A stretch of DNA of 64,000 nt from Psychrobacillus sp. FSL K6-2836 (lineage in GTDB: Bacteria; Bacillota; Bacilli; Bacillales_A; Planococcaceae). The stretch covers positions 35,545-99,544 of the forward strand of contig NZ_JBBOOM010000003.1 of NCBI RefSeq assembly GCF_038003085.1, given 5' to 3'. How positions within the stretch are numbered: the stretch's first letter is position 1; each line of letters begins with the position of its first letter. Position numbers and translations under genes: made by a program. Below the pieces are notes generated by a model. It did no database searches and was not told the origin of the DNA. It was given only the letters and a program-made list of their open reading frames with translations. Below, one piece after another: positions 35,106-44,233 of this stretch.

Positions 35106-37856
35106 TTATGAATACTTTCGTACGTTTGAATAAATAAAATCTTTCACGGCTTGTACGCGTTTTCGCTTTTCTTTAAATGGTGCTTTGATAGCATCATTGA
35201 TCTCTTGGTCAGGGGAAACCCCTTTATATTCAAATTCACGTAAGAAGTATTCTAGTTTTTCTTCCGCCACTTGGACTTGCTGTGACATGTCTTTAATTTC
35301 TTGTTTGCGTCTTTCATGTTCGAAATCACGAAACTTTTGATCCACAGAATCGTTTTTCGAAAGCGTTGGAGCTACTTGTTTTAAGAATTCAAGTAATAAA
35401 TCTCGTTTTAATCGCATTTCATCACTAGCTGAAGCATTTACTTCTTTAATCGCTCTTCGAACAGCTGCATCACGTTCATGTTTATTATCAAAGTTTATAT
35501 TACGTAATAATTCCAGTATGTAATCCACATCAATACGATCCGTTTGCATGAGTTCAATTTCAAAATCAACGTCATCAATAACTGATACTTTCAGCCCTTC
35601 TGGTTTCTTATTGATTTCATACAGGTGCAGATATTTACTTCGATAATCTTGGTACGTTTGTTCATCAATCCCCAAATCCTCTGCTATAAAATCAAATTCT
35701 ACAAACGTTTTAAGTTTTGTAAGGACTTTTGTGAGGTCTCGGAAAGCTAGAATGAATTCTTTTTGTTTTGTTTCTCCCTCAAGATTATCCACCACTTGAG
35801 GAGACTCGGCAATTTGAAGTAAAACTTCCAACTGATCCTTAAAATCGGCCAGATATTGACTATATTCTTTCATTAATACGACACCTGTATCTCCCGTTTG
35901 AGAGAACAAACGTATCGCTTCGTCAGTAGCGTCTTTTAAGTTGCGATAACAAACGATATTTCCGTACACCTTCTTTGCACCTTCTATACGATTCGTGCGG
36001 GAAAAAGCTTGAATTAAGTTATGGTACTTCAAGTTGCGATCGACATAGAGAGTGTTAAGTGTTTTCGCATCAAAGCCCGTTAAAAACATATCAACTACTA
36101 TTAACAAATCAATTTGTGCAGTCTTTACTTTCTTCGAAACATCTGCAAAATATTGAGAAAAGGTATCTGTTGAGAAGTTGGTGCCAAATTCTTCATTATA
36201 GTCTGTAATGATACGCTCTAAAGAATGTCTAGAATGTTCTTGATTTTCAACGCTTTCTTCATTGGTTCCATAAGTAAAAATAGAGTTAATCTTCAGTGAA
36301 GTGTCTAGTTTCTTGAAAGCATCGTAATATTTAATAGCTGCAGAAATACTTTCAACTGTGAAAATAGCTGTGTATTTTTTATTGCTTGTTTTATTTCCGT
36401 GAATTTCAGTAATGTGCCTTGCAATCATGGTGATTCTAGAATCTGCTATCCACAGCTCTTGTTGATCAATACCAGGGGCTTTTGTTACATCGTCTACCCC
36501 TTCTTTCCCTTTAATGGTCCGAATATATTCCACCGAAAAACCTAATACGTTACCATCATTAATAGCATCTTTAATCAGGTACGTATGAAGGCAGTCTTTA
36601 AATAAATCAGATGTTGTACGACCATCTTGGCTTTTATTTGCTACAAAGCGAGGGGTACCTGTAAATCCAATATATTGTGCTTGTTTGAAATGTTTTTTAA
36701 TGAGACGGTTCATTTCACCAAATTGAGAACGATGACATTCATCAATAACAAATACGACCTTTTCATTCTCATAAAGCTTCATGATAGCTTCGTACCTTGG
36801 ATTCTTCACAGCATTTGCCATCTTTTGAATCGTGGTGATAATTCGCTTTCTAAGTGGATCTTGCAGTTGTTTCACTAAGACGTCTGTTTTATCTGTTGTA
36901 TCAACTGAGCCTTTTTCAAACTTGTTAAATTCTTGCATAGTTTGCGTGTCTAAGTCTTTTCTATCGACTAAGAAAATCACTTTTTTAATCTTCTCTTCTT
37001 GCGACAGAAGTTCACTTGCTTTAAAAGAGGTAAGGGTCTTGCCACTTCCCGTTGTATGCCACACATAACCGTTTTCTTCCTTCTCAAGCGTTTGTTTGAT
37101 GATGCGCTCTACAGCATAAATTTGATAAGGACGCATGACCATTAAGTGCTTGTCAGTTTCGTTTACAATCATGTATTTACTGATAAGGTTTTGAATCATT
37201 AGGGGGTGGAAAAATGATGTTGTGAAATCATCTAACCGTGCAATTCGCTTATTCGAATCATCTGACCAGAAAAACATATGACTCTTCATCGGTTCGCGAT
37301 CAGAGTTAGCAAAATACTTTGTATCCATGCCATTTGAAACCACGAAAATTTGCAAATAGTTAAATAAACCACCGTAAGAGTCTTTGCGGTATCGCATGAT
37401 TTGGTTGAAGCCTTCCGAAAAGTGTAGTCCACGTCGTTTTAACTCGATTTGCACAAGTGGTAGTCCGTTAATGAGGAGCGTCACATCATAGCGGTTTGTA
37501 TACCTGCCTATTACAGTTGTTTGATGCGTTACTTGAAGATGATTGTTCTTGTAATTTTGTGTATCAAATAGCAGTAAGTACAGCGTGCTATCGTCATCTC
37601 GAGTAATCGTTTCTTTATCACGCAGAATTTTGGCAGATTCAAAAACACTTTTCCCTTCTATTTTCAGGAGTAAGCGTTCAAATTCTTTATCGGATAATGG
37701 AGATCCATCTAGCTTTTCTTTATTTAGGCGGTTAATTTGATTGCGAAAATTTTGCTGTAAGTGTTCTATGGAAGGGATTGAAACTTTTTCGTAGCCAAGA
37801 TGAGTGAGCTGACGAATCATTTCATTTTCCAGTTGTTGTTCAGATTGATACGCCAC
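35106..37856 (-). CDS. hsdR: Type I restriction endonuclease subunit
   Basis: The protein has 916 residues from the GTG at 37856, preferred because GGTGAGGGGG lies just upstream; an earlier in-frame ATG adds 16 residues. The N-terminal nuclease has a PD-(D/E)xK-type core (LVQIELKRRGL). The superfamily 2 motor has Walker A TTGSGKT (residues about 268-274 from this start), IDECHRSQFG and GFTGTPRF. The C-terminal helical domain binds HsdM. It translocates DNA and cuts far from the site when unmethylated. It is complete. Confidence 0.95.
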   Translation of the reverse strand: MAYQSEQQLENEMIRQLTHLGYEKVSIPSIEHLQQNFRNQINRLNKEKLDGSPLSDKEFERLLLKIEGKSVFESAKILRDKETITRDDDSTLYLLLFDTQNYKNNHLQVTHQTTVIGRYTNRYDVTLLINGLPLVQIELKRRGLHFSEGFNQIMRYRKDSYGGLFNYLQIFVVSNGMDTKYFANSDREPMKSHMFFWSDDSNKRIARLDDFTTSFFHPLMIQNLISKYMIVNETDKHLMVMRPYQIYAVERIIKQTLEKEENGYVWHTTGSGKTLTSFKASELLSQEEKIKKVIFLVDRKDLDTQTMQEFNKFEKGSVDTTDKTDVLVKQLQDPLRKRIITTIQKMANAVKNPRYEAIMKLYENEKVVFVIDECHRSQFGEMNRLIKKHFKQAQYIGFTGTPRFVANKSQDGRTTSDLFKDCLHTYLIKDAINDGNVLGFSVEYIRTIKGKEGVDDVTKAPGIDQQELWIADSRITMIARHITEIHGNKTSNKKYTAIFTVESISAAIKYYDAFKKLDTSLKINSIFTYGTNEESVENQEHSRHSLERIITDYNEEFGTNFSTDTFSQYFADVSKKVKTAQIDLLIVVDMFLTGFDAKTLNTLYVDRNLKYHNLIQAFSRTNRIEGAKKVYGNIVCYRNLKDATDEAIRLFSQTGDTGVVLMKEYSQYLADFKDQLEVLLQIAESPQVVDNLEGETKQKEFILAFRDLTKVLTKLKTFVEFDFIAEDLGIDEQTYQDYRSKYLHLYEINKKPEGLKVSVIDDVDFEIELMQTDRIDVDYILELLRNINFDNKHERDAAVRRAIKEVNASASDEMRLKRDLLLEFLKQVAPTLSKNDSVDQKFRDFEHERRKQEIKDMSQQVQVAEEKLEYFLREFEYKGVSPDQEINDAIKAPFKEKRKRVQAVKDFIYSNVRKYS

Positions 37857-38051
37857 GTAAATCCCCCTCACCTTCAATGAATCTATATAAGACAATTCTA
37901 CCATATTTTGAAAGAACTATTCTCTTAATAATCAACTGTTATGTGGCAAGTGTATTGTTTTTTTAAGCGTTAAAAAATGCATTATTATGCTTTTAATTTG
38001 TAACGTTAGATGTGAAGAATAGTAATTATAAAATACAAGAAATGGGTAAAA

Positions 38052-38552
38052 TCATTCCCATTTATATGTTTCGTATTTTAAATAATTAAGCTTACTAGTC
38101 CATCTTAATCCAGAAAGCTCTGGAAGTAGATTCCTATGATGCCCCCAATTAAGAATATGTATATTCTGCAACTCAGAATCTGGAAGCGAGGATATGCTTT
38201 TCGAATTATAAGCAGGTTTATGAACGTAAATTAGTAAGCGTTCAGCTAAATCAATTTCTTTTGACCATATTTCATAAGTTGGATTTTGCGGGCCATGTAA
38301 TCTTCCAACATAAATTTTAATATTATTTGAATCATTAGTATTAATCCAATCCTCTTGAAAAACTCTTTTTCCGATTGTTTGACAATCTGATTTACCAATA
38401 TACAATAAAACATCATTACCATAAATTGGATGATTACCGTAAATCTGATAGATTCCATAATCAGTATCTTCTCTCATTAAAGAAGGGAGTTCTATTAATT
38501 TATATGGACCTTCCCATTGAATCTGAATCAAATGTGCTTTAGCAATCTCCAT
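38052..38552 (-). CDS. GIY-YIG-fold protein near the defence island
   Basis: In this 166-residue protein, YGIYQIYGNH and VLLYIGKSDC give the two GIY and YIG strands, followed by an Arg (GKRVFQ), a strand KIYVGRLHG and a Glu-bearing helix (LAERLLIYVHKPAYNS). This set resembles the GIY-YIG nuclease core without an added DNA-binding domain. It may be a small nuclease of the defence island or a diverged, non-catalytic member. It lies about 150 bp upstream of hsdR on the same strand. Confidence 0.6.
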   Translation of the reverse strand: MEIAKAHLIQIQWEGPYKLIELPSLMREDTDYGIYQIYGNHPIYGNDVLLYIGKSDCQTIGKRVFQEDWINTNDSNNIKIYVGRLHGPQNPTYEIWSKEIDLAERLLIYVHKPAYNSKSISSLPDSELQNIHILNWGHHRNLLPELSGLRWTSKLNYLKYETYKWE

Positions 38553-38877
38553 TATTATCTACATCCTCTTAAATTGTAATTATAATTTACTATATATTAA
38601 CAAGTATAATTTGGATATGTATGTATGATTCCAATAGCTAGGTTTAACACAGAGCAAAGTATAAATAAAAAGAACCGCAAAACCATTAGTGGTTTTGCGA
38701 TTTTATAATCGAGCATTAAATTCAGACTAATTTTGCAATAATAGAGTTTGATCACTTTTAGTGGTTTTACTTTTAACCAGATCAATAATATATTGTCGGC
38801 GGGACCATATCATAAAATTCATATCATTTTCGTATATAAACGGTGGTTTAATAGATAAAAGAGCTTAAAATGTATTA
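38553..38877. other. Intergenic region with hairpin
   Basis: A hairpin at 38676-38699 (CGCAAAACC with GGTTTTGCG) has a T-rich minus-strand tail and probably ends the repeat-protein transcript at 38878. No gene is visible in the rest. Confidence 0.55.
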
Positions 38878-40089
38878 TCAACTTCTTATGCCTGGATCTA
38901 TTATGATTTCCGACTTCTCATTCTCATCATGTTCTTTAGAATCTAATTCTTTGGGATCCGATATTATTACGTCCATCTCAACTCCTATAATGTTGACTTC
39001 CAAATTACTATCAGTAAAATTATATAAATTAACTTGTGGAGCATCCCCACCTTGCATGGTGATAATTAAGCTTAATATTGAGATTAAATCTCTTAATGAT
39101 TGAAAGACGAGAGAGGAATTTACAACACCATAAGTCTTGATTATTTGTTTGTATATTGTAATCCAATACCTGGTAAACTCATTATCTTCAACCTTGAATT
39201 TTTCATCTGGATCTGATGCATCTGAAAGCTCTAAGGAGAGATTTAAACTACTTAATGTTTGTAATGTTTCACTTAAATTTAGGTTTTTTGTTGATAATTC
39301 ATTAAGAACTGAGTTTACTGTTTCGTGGATTTTTGGTATTTTCAATGCTGCTGTTGCAATTTCATTTCTCCGCGTTGCGATTATTCTCATGGTGTCCATT
39401 AAAGCTGTTGATGAACCAAAAGAACCTAGTACTACACCCATATCTCTTATGCTGTCCAATAAAGCTGGCGATGAACGTAATGATTCTTGTACTGCACTAA
39501 TACTTCTCATGGTGTCCATTAAAGCTGTTGATGAACCAAACGAACCTTGTACTACACCCATATTTCTTATGCTATCCAATAAAGCTGGCGATGAACGTAA
39601 TGATTCTTGTACTGCACTAATACTTCTCATGGTGTCCATTAAAGCTGTTGATGAACCAAACGAACCTTGTACTACACCCATATTTCTTATGCTATCCAAT
39701 AAAGCTGGCGATGAACGTAATGATTCTTGTACTGCACTAATACTTCTCATGCTGCCCAATAAAGCTGGCGATGAACGTAATGTTTCTTGTACTGCACTAA
39801 TACTTCTCATGCTGTCCAATAAAGCTGGCGATGAACGTAATGTTTCTTGTACTGCACTAATACTTCTCATGCTGTCTAATAAAGCTGGCGATGAACGTAA
39901 TGTTTCTTGTACTGCACTAACACTTCTCATGCTGTCCAATAAAGCTGGCGATGAACGTAATGTTTCTTGTATTGTACTATTACTTCTCATGCCGTCCAAT
40001 AAAGCTGGCGATGAACGTAATGATTCTGCAGTGTAATTTTGAAGACTTTCTTTCAAATTGTTCTTATTATTTTTTGGACTCTTAACCAT
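38878..40089 (-). CDS. Unrecognised protein of eleven 20-residue repeats
   Basis: This 403-residue protein has residues 22-241 forming eleven exact 20-residue repeats of two kinds. Repeats 1-5 follow ETLRSSPALLDSMRSISAVQ. Repeats 6-11 alternate ESLRSSPALLDSIRNMGVVQ and GSFGSSTALMDTMRSISAVQ, a 40-residue higher order. Each repeat looks like a short amphipathic helix-turn unit, so the array could form a solenoid or fibre. Residues 242-403 are non-repeated, with a hydrophobic helix (SLVFQSLRDLISILSLII) and an acidic end. There is no signal peptide. I do not know a family. It lies between the type I restriction system and the conjugation operon. Confidence 0.7.
   Translation of the reverse strand: MVKSPKNNKNNLKESLQNYTAESLRSSPALLDGMRSNSTIQETLRSSPALLDSMRSVSAVQETLRSSPALLDSMRSISAVQETLRSSPALLDSMRSISAVQETLRSSPALLGSMRSISAVQESLRSSPALLDSIRNMGVVQGSFGSSTALMDTMRSISAVQESLRSSPALLDSIRNMGVVQGSFGSSTALMDTMRSISAVQESLRSSPALLDSIRDMGVVLGSFGSSTALMDTMRIIATRRNEIATAALKIPKIHETVNSVLNELSTKNLNLSETLQTLSSLNLSLELSDASDPDEKFKVEDNEFTRYWITIYKQIIKTYGVVNSSLVFQSLRDLISILSLIITMQGGDAPQVNLYNFTDSNLEVNIIGVEMDVIISDPKELDSKEHDENEKSEIIIDPGIRS
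39367..40026. repeat. Eleven 60-bp tandem repeats inside the gene
   Basis: The unit contains AATAAAGCTGGCGATGAACG at 60-bp steps, with a 120-bp superrepeat on the left half (about 39367-39720). The high identity between units points to recent amplification. Confidence 0.9.
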
Positions 40090-40357
40090 TTGTTTCAGCT
40101 CTCCTTTAATTTAAATAGATTCACTACAAATGGATTATCAACAAACAGTTCTAGATTGTAGTTTAGATTGTATATCCCCTTGCTAGATTACCTTGTTGAC
40201 AATTCGAGACTCGCTTCTATCCACTTATTTTCATTTAGAGACAACAAAACACCTACACTCTTAATTGTACAATAATATCTTTTAAGTTATGTAAGTGAAA
40301 TGAGCGTTTAAATAAAAGACGATTTGACCCTTGCACAGGCTAATCGTCTTAAAATCA
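40090..40357 (-). terminator. Spacer with terminator of the AbrB-like gene
   Basis: A hairpin at 40317-40352 (AAGACGATT with AATCGTCTT) lies directly after the AbrB-like stop codon. The remaining bases up to the repeat gene's ribosome binding site show nothing else. Confidence 0.55.
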
Positions 40358-40606
40358 TTATTGATTCATATATTCAATTAACTTCTTAATGCCTTCTTTA
40401 CTAATCCACGCTTCCCCAATTTTCACTGCCTCATTCGATACCTTACCCGTTATGGCGCAGACATACGATTCCCGGTGAGGTTCTACAATTATCTGAGTAT
40501 CAGTATGAGAAATATCAATTAGATCACCAACTTCTAACTTAAAGCGATCTAGGATATCTTTTGGAAGTACTATCCTCCCTAATTTCCCTACTCTTTTCGT
40601 ATGCAA
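40358..40606 (-). CDS. AbrB/SpoVT-type transcription factor
   Basis: This 82-residue protein has a swapped-hairpin DNA-binding domain (VGKLGRIVLPKDILDRFKLE, LIDISHTDTQIIVEP) at the N-terminus, then a short part with CAITGKVSNEAVKIGEAWIS. It binds DNA as a dimer or tetramer. As the last gene of the minus-strand conjugation operon, 21 bp after the EssB-like gene, it may regulate transfer genes. Confidence 0.85.
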   Translation of the reverse strand: MHTKRVGKLGRIVLPKDILDRFKLEVGDLIDISHTDTQIIVEPHRESYVCAITGKVSNEAVKIGEAWISKEGIKKLIEYMNQ

Positions 40607-40627
40607 ATGCTACACCTCACAATTCTT

Positions 40628-42163
40628 CTACTTTTTTAACTCATTTATCTTTTTATTCACTTCATTTATCTTCTGTTTCGCTTCAGAAACTTTCAACTGG
40701 TCTTCGCTTTCATCGATGGTTTTCTGTAATAGTACTTGTTGTTCTTCTAATGCTTTTAATTCTACAGCATTTTTCTCTGCAGCTATTACAGTATCCATCA
40801 ATCCATCATTTTCTGGAGCTTTTTCACTCACAAACATTTTAGCTTTTTCAACTTCACCCGTTTGAAGCAATGCGTTCACAACATGTGTTTTTCGTTCATC
40901 TGTTAATTCTACCAAATTCCTGTTATTAATAACTGTCTCAGGATCTTTTGCTAAAACCCCTTTTGCAAATGCTATATGTGGATTATCTACCTTTATCAAC
41001 TCTTGCAGCCTATCTAGCTCTTTTGTTTTGTTTTGATTCGTTAGATACTCCGTGATAAGACTTACAGCCTTTTCATCCTGTTCAAGTAATTTTTGATATT
41101 CACCTTGTTCCAACCATAGTTGGGTCAATAGATTTTGATGGTCTTCACTCAAAGAATCATACTCGTTTTTCGAAAGTCTATCCATCAATTCTTTTGATTC
41201 ACCAAGAAGCGCTTGTACATACAAGGGTTCCATGTTCGTTTCTCCACTAGCAGATGATACTGACTGATTGGTGGATAGTGCACTTTTGTTAGCATTAGTC
41301 AAAACCAAGTTAAGTACAATCGCAATTATTACTATCCCGACGGTTCCCAATAGAAACCGTTTGTTATTTCCTCTAGATTTTCCAACCACCATCGGCTTCT
41401 TTGTATGATTATTATCTAAACTCACTATACGACGTTGGTCCGTATTGTTTGTTCTAGCAATTTTGAAAGGAGTACGTTGCAAAAACGATGCAACCTTATT
41501 ATTGGCCATTCGTTTCTCAAATTCTGCTTGTTCCTGTCGCTTTCTTTCTTGAACTTCCTCATTCATTACTTCAATATATTCTTTTATCTGGTGAAGCGAA
41601 TTCAACCGTAAATAAATCATTTCCGTGAATTGAATAACTTCTTCTCTTTGTTCAAAAAAGTCACTACGTTTTGGACGCCCAAAAACTTGTTCCAGATTTG
41701 TTAGTGAAATTACTATAAGCTCTTTCACTATATTTAAAATAGATGTATCGTTCACAATGTCTAAAGCGTCGTTCTCTATAACCATAACTTTGACTAACTG
41801 GTTTTCCTCATCTATCAGTAAATTTTGTGCGTTCCATAGAACCTTTATTTCTTTATTCTTTGCAAGCTCAATTAAGGATAAATAATATGGTAGCTTATCT
41901 TCCAAATACATCGTTTTAAGCGAATTAAACGATTTATAACCCGTAACATCATAAGCATAACAAACCTGCCCAGACTGAAAGTTAATATCCTTGGCAGGTA
42001 CTACTTGAGGGTGCCCCTGTAGCAAGTTCATTTTTTCCCTATACCTTTTTTCAATTAAATCCATTTCTTGTGTATTAAAAGTCGATAATGGCTGTAAATA
42101 GGAAATGGTATTGCCACTGACCTCAATAGTACCGACTTTATTAGCAACCGTTCGAAGTACCAT
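40628..42163 (-). CDS. EssB/YukC-like membrane protein in the transfer operon
   Basis: This 511-residue protein has an N-terminal soluble part (1-240) resembling the pseudokinase fold of EssB/YukC, with YLSLIELAKNKEIKVLWNAQ and NLLIDEEN at the place of the degenerate catalytic loop. One membrane helix lies at about 270-289 (FLLGTVGIVIIAIVLNLVL). A long helical outer part ends in a coiled coil (LEEQQVLLQKTIDESEDQLK). EssB is a core component of type VII secretion; here it sits in a conjugation block. The architecture is seen; homology is a moderate-confidence judgement by eye. Confidence 0.5.
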   Translation of the reverse strand: MVLRTVANKVGTIEVSGNTISYLQPLSTFNTQEMDLIEKRYREKMNLLQGHPQVVPAKDINFQSGQVCYAYDVTGYKSFNSLKTMYLEDKLPYYLSLIELAKNKEIKVLWNAQNLLIDEENQLVKVMVIENDALDIVNDTSILNIVKELIVISLTNLEQVFGRPKRSDFFEQREEVIQFTEMIYLRLNSLHQIKEYIEVMNEEVQERKRQEQAEFEKRMANNKVASFLQRTPFKIARTNNTDQRRIVSLDNNHTKKPMVVGKSRGNNKRFLLGTVGIVIIAIVLNLVLTNANKSALSTNQSVSSASGETNMEPLYVQALLGESKELMDRLSKNEYDSLSEDHQNLLTQLWLEQGEYQKLLEQDEKAVSLITEYLTNQNKTKELDRLQELIKVDNPHIAFAKGVLAKDPETVINNRNLVELTDERKTHVVNALLQTGEVEKAKMFVSEKAPENDGLMDTVIAAEKNAVELKALEEQQVLLQKTIDESEDQLKVSEAKQKINEVNKKINELKK

Positions 42164-42193
42164 CTCACTTTCACCCTTTCATCTAATTGATAA

Positions 42194-42940
42194 TTATTGA
42201 AGTGGCGGATATTTCGCTAAAACTTCATCTACTTCTTTCCTAAATTCCTCTTCTTCAGCTTTAACTTCACTTTCAGGAACATCAGATTTTATAGATGCAA
42301 ACTCTTGATCCCATTCTTTAAGATTGAAATTTAAAGAGTTAATAATTGGGTTAAAAGAAAAATATAGTTCGCCTGATTCACCTTTTACAAAGCTAATATA
42401 AGTCGATTCACTACCTTGTTCATTTGAATAGATCATATCTACATTTGATAATGTTAATTCATCAACTTCAAATTCTTCGGAACTATAAATAACCCACTCC
42501 TCTTTACCTACATCCAGTGTAGGGACATTAATAGAATCATAATTACAATTACCAAAAGTACAATCATCTGCACTCTCTGGAGAATAAATAGCTTTCAAAT
42601 CTCCTCTATTACTAATTAGAGCTCCTGGAAATTTTTCAAGAAAAGGTTTAATTACTACTTTTTCACTCATTGCATTCAACTTTTCAATAAATACTTCATT
42701 ATCTCCAATATCAATTTCCTTTTGAGATATTGCCCTATTAGCTTCACTTTCGAAGACTTCAAGCTGTTCATTTAAGTCCTCAACCATTTTAATTGCTTTT
42801 TCTTTATCTTTTTCGGAAAATACTCTGTTTGTTTTTTCTTCATCACTATTTTTGGTTTCAACCTGGTTACATCCAGTAATGAAGAATAAAAGTAACACTG
42901 AAAATAGGCTTAACAAGATTCTCTTTTTCACGATATTCAT
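42194..42940 (-). CDS. Lipoprotein of the transfer operon
   Basis: This 248-residue protein starts MNIVKKRILLSLFSVLLLFF, with lipobox FITGC at about residue 24. The start at 42940 is preferred over an ATG 30 bp upstream inside the TrbL-like gene because a GGGG site precedes it. The mature part has a helical acidic region and one small Cys pair (DDCTFGNCNYD). Function is unknown; an envelope role in mating is likely from position. Confidence 0.65.
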   Translation of the reverse strand: MNIVKKRILLSLFSVLLLFFITGCNQVETKNSDEEKTNRVFSEKDKEKAIKMVEDLNEQLEVFESEANRAISQKEIDIGDNEVFIEKLNAMSEKVVIKPFLEKFPGALISNRGDLKAIYSPESADDCTFGNCNYDSINVPTLDVGKEEWVIYSSEEFEVDELTLSNVDMIYSNEQGSESTYISFVKGESGELYFSFNPIINSLNFNLKEWDQEFASIKSDVPESEVKAEEEEFRKEVDEVLAKYPPLQ

Positions 42941-42944
42941 CCCC

Positions 42945-43964
42945 TTATCTTTTCGCATATCTAGCCACATACTTCACGGTTGATCCAACTGCTTTCGCAG
43001 AGCCGGTGGAAGATCCAAATTGATTTAATAAAGTAGGGATGGTTAGCCCTACAATGAAAAACAACATGCCAATTAACATATTGCCACTTTCCAAGCTAAT
43101 CAGCGTTTTGACACCGAGCACAAAACACAACAACTGCAGTGTTAACGTCAAAATGTTACTAACAACAATCTTGAGCCATAATCCGAAGAAATTATACTGA
43201 TCATTGACTATAGTAGGAATCGCTAATACACCAGAAATATAAAGAATTACAAATAGCACGGTTCTATACATAATGGATAAGAAGAATACAAACAGAATAA
43301 CAGACACTACAAACATTAAAATAATTCCATATCCCACAGAATTAACCGCCATTACTTGCATGACATTATAGTGCGTAGCTGGATTGGTTAGCATCGTCTC
43401 CGTCAAAAGATGTGTTAATTCTAGTATCCAATTGAATAATTGCGGGTATATACCTAGTAATATTGCTCCTGTTATAATCGCCACAACTTTTTCATAAAGG
43501 GTGTTCATGCCTTCATCCCCATTAGCTGAATACAAAACAACGATTTTAACCGTCTGCCACAATATAAAAATAGAAGTAATCGTCCAAGCTAAGGATTTGA
43601 AGTTCAGCATATATCCTTCATATGTGGGGTTTCCAGTGATCGTGGTAGAATCTAACTGGAACTGACTAAAACTATCAAGTGCCGCAAATACAAAACCACT
43701 AACAGTCGTAAAAATAAAGCCATTAGTTTGGCACATGACTTCATACCACTTACAGTCAAATTGGTTGGTTTCGTAATCGTATTTATCTAGAAATAAAGTC
43801 TTCTCCATATATCCTTCTGCACGATTTACTTCTTCTGCAGGCTGAATTTTTTCGTATTCGGTTAGGGTATCTTCCATAAAATCTCCTTCGGCAGCACTCA
43901 CAATCAAACTACCTAAAGATGAGAATCCAATCAGGAAAAGTATCAAAACTAATATCTTCTTCAT
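42945..43964 (-). CDS. TrbL/VirB6-like transfer channel protein
   Basis: This 339-residue protein has a signal peptide (ILVLILFLIGFSSLGSLIVS), an extracellular segment with a Cys pair (DCKWYEVMC) and about six membrane helices (for example FKSLAWTITSIFILWQTVKI, ILMFVVSVILFVFFLSIMY, GNMLIGMLFFIVGLTIPTL). This is the plan of the VirB6/TrbL channel subunit of Gram-positive conjugation systems. Its start overlaps the small gene upstream by 4 bp. Confidence 0.75.
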   Translation of the reverse strand: MKKILVLILFLIGFSSLGSLIVSAAEGDFMEDTLTEYEKIQPAEEVNRAEGYMEKTLFLDKYDYETNQFDCKWYEVMCQTNGFIFTTVSGFVFAALDSFSQFQLDSTTITGNPTYEGYMLNFKSLAWTITSIFILWQTVKIVVLYSANGDEGMNTLYEKVVAIITGAILLGIYPQLFNWILELTHLLTETMLTNPATHYNVMQVMAVNSVGYGIILMFVVSVILFVFFLSIMYRTVLFVILYISGVLAIPTIVNDQYNFFGLWLKIVVSNILTLTLQLLCFVLGVKTLISLESGNMLIGMLFFIVGLTIPTLLNQFGSSTGSAKAVGSTVKYVARYAKR

Positions 43965-44209
43965 CCTGTTCCACCTCCCATGAGTAGCAGGAAAAGAATA
44001 AGAGTTGGAATGAACACGAAGAAAGCGAGGCGGAGGACAATGCCTTTTTTGATTTCGATTTCTTCTTGCTCACTCAGTGACTGGCCATACTGCAATTCAT
44101 AATAGCGTTTTGATTTATCAATCTCTTTTTTGGCTAGACGATCGATAACCTGATCGATGAGTCGTTGCATCTGTTGTTGCCTTCTTTGGATCACAGCCAA
44201 TAAATCCAT
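43961..44209 (-). CDS. Small membrane protein of the transfer operon
   Basis: This 82-residue protein starts MDLLAVIQRRQQQMQRL, preferred because GGAAGGTG precedes it. It has a charged helical N-terminus and one C-terminal membrane helix (GIVLRLAFFVFIPTLILFLL). It probably belongs to the mating channel. Family unknown. Confidence 0.6.
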   Translation of the reverse strand: MDLLAVIQRRQQQMQRLIDQVIDRLAKKEIDKSKRYYELQYGQSLSEQEEIEIKKGIVLRLAFFVFIPTLILFLLLMGGGTG

Positions 44210-44233
44210 TCTTAACACCTTCCTTCAACTCAC

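Noticed and set aside
39367..40026. CRISPR array
   Set aside because: The 60-bp units have no spacers, are in frame in a protein gene, and no cas genes are present.
39137..40036. A 299-codon plus-strand open frame with repeats
   Set aside because: It is the mirror of the 20-residue repeat gene; the 60-bp period keeps both strands open. The minus-strand gene has the ribosome binding site and the sensible C-terminus.
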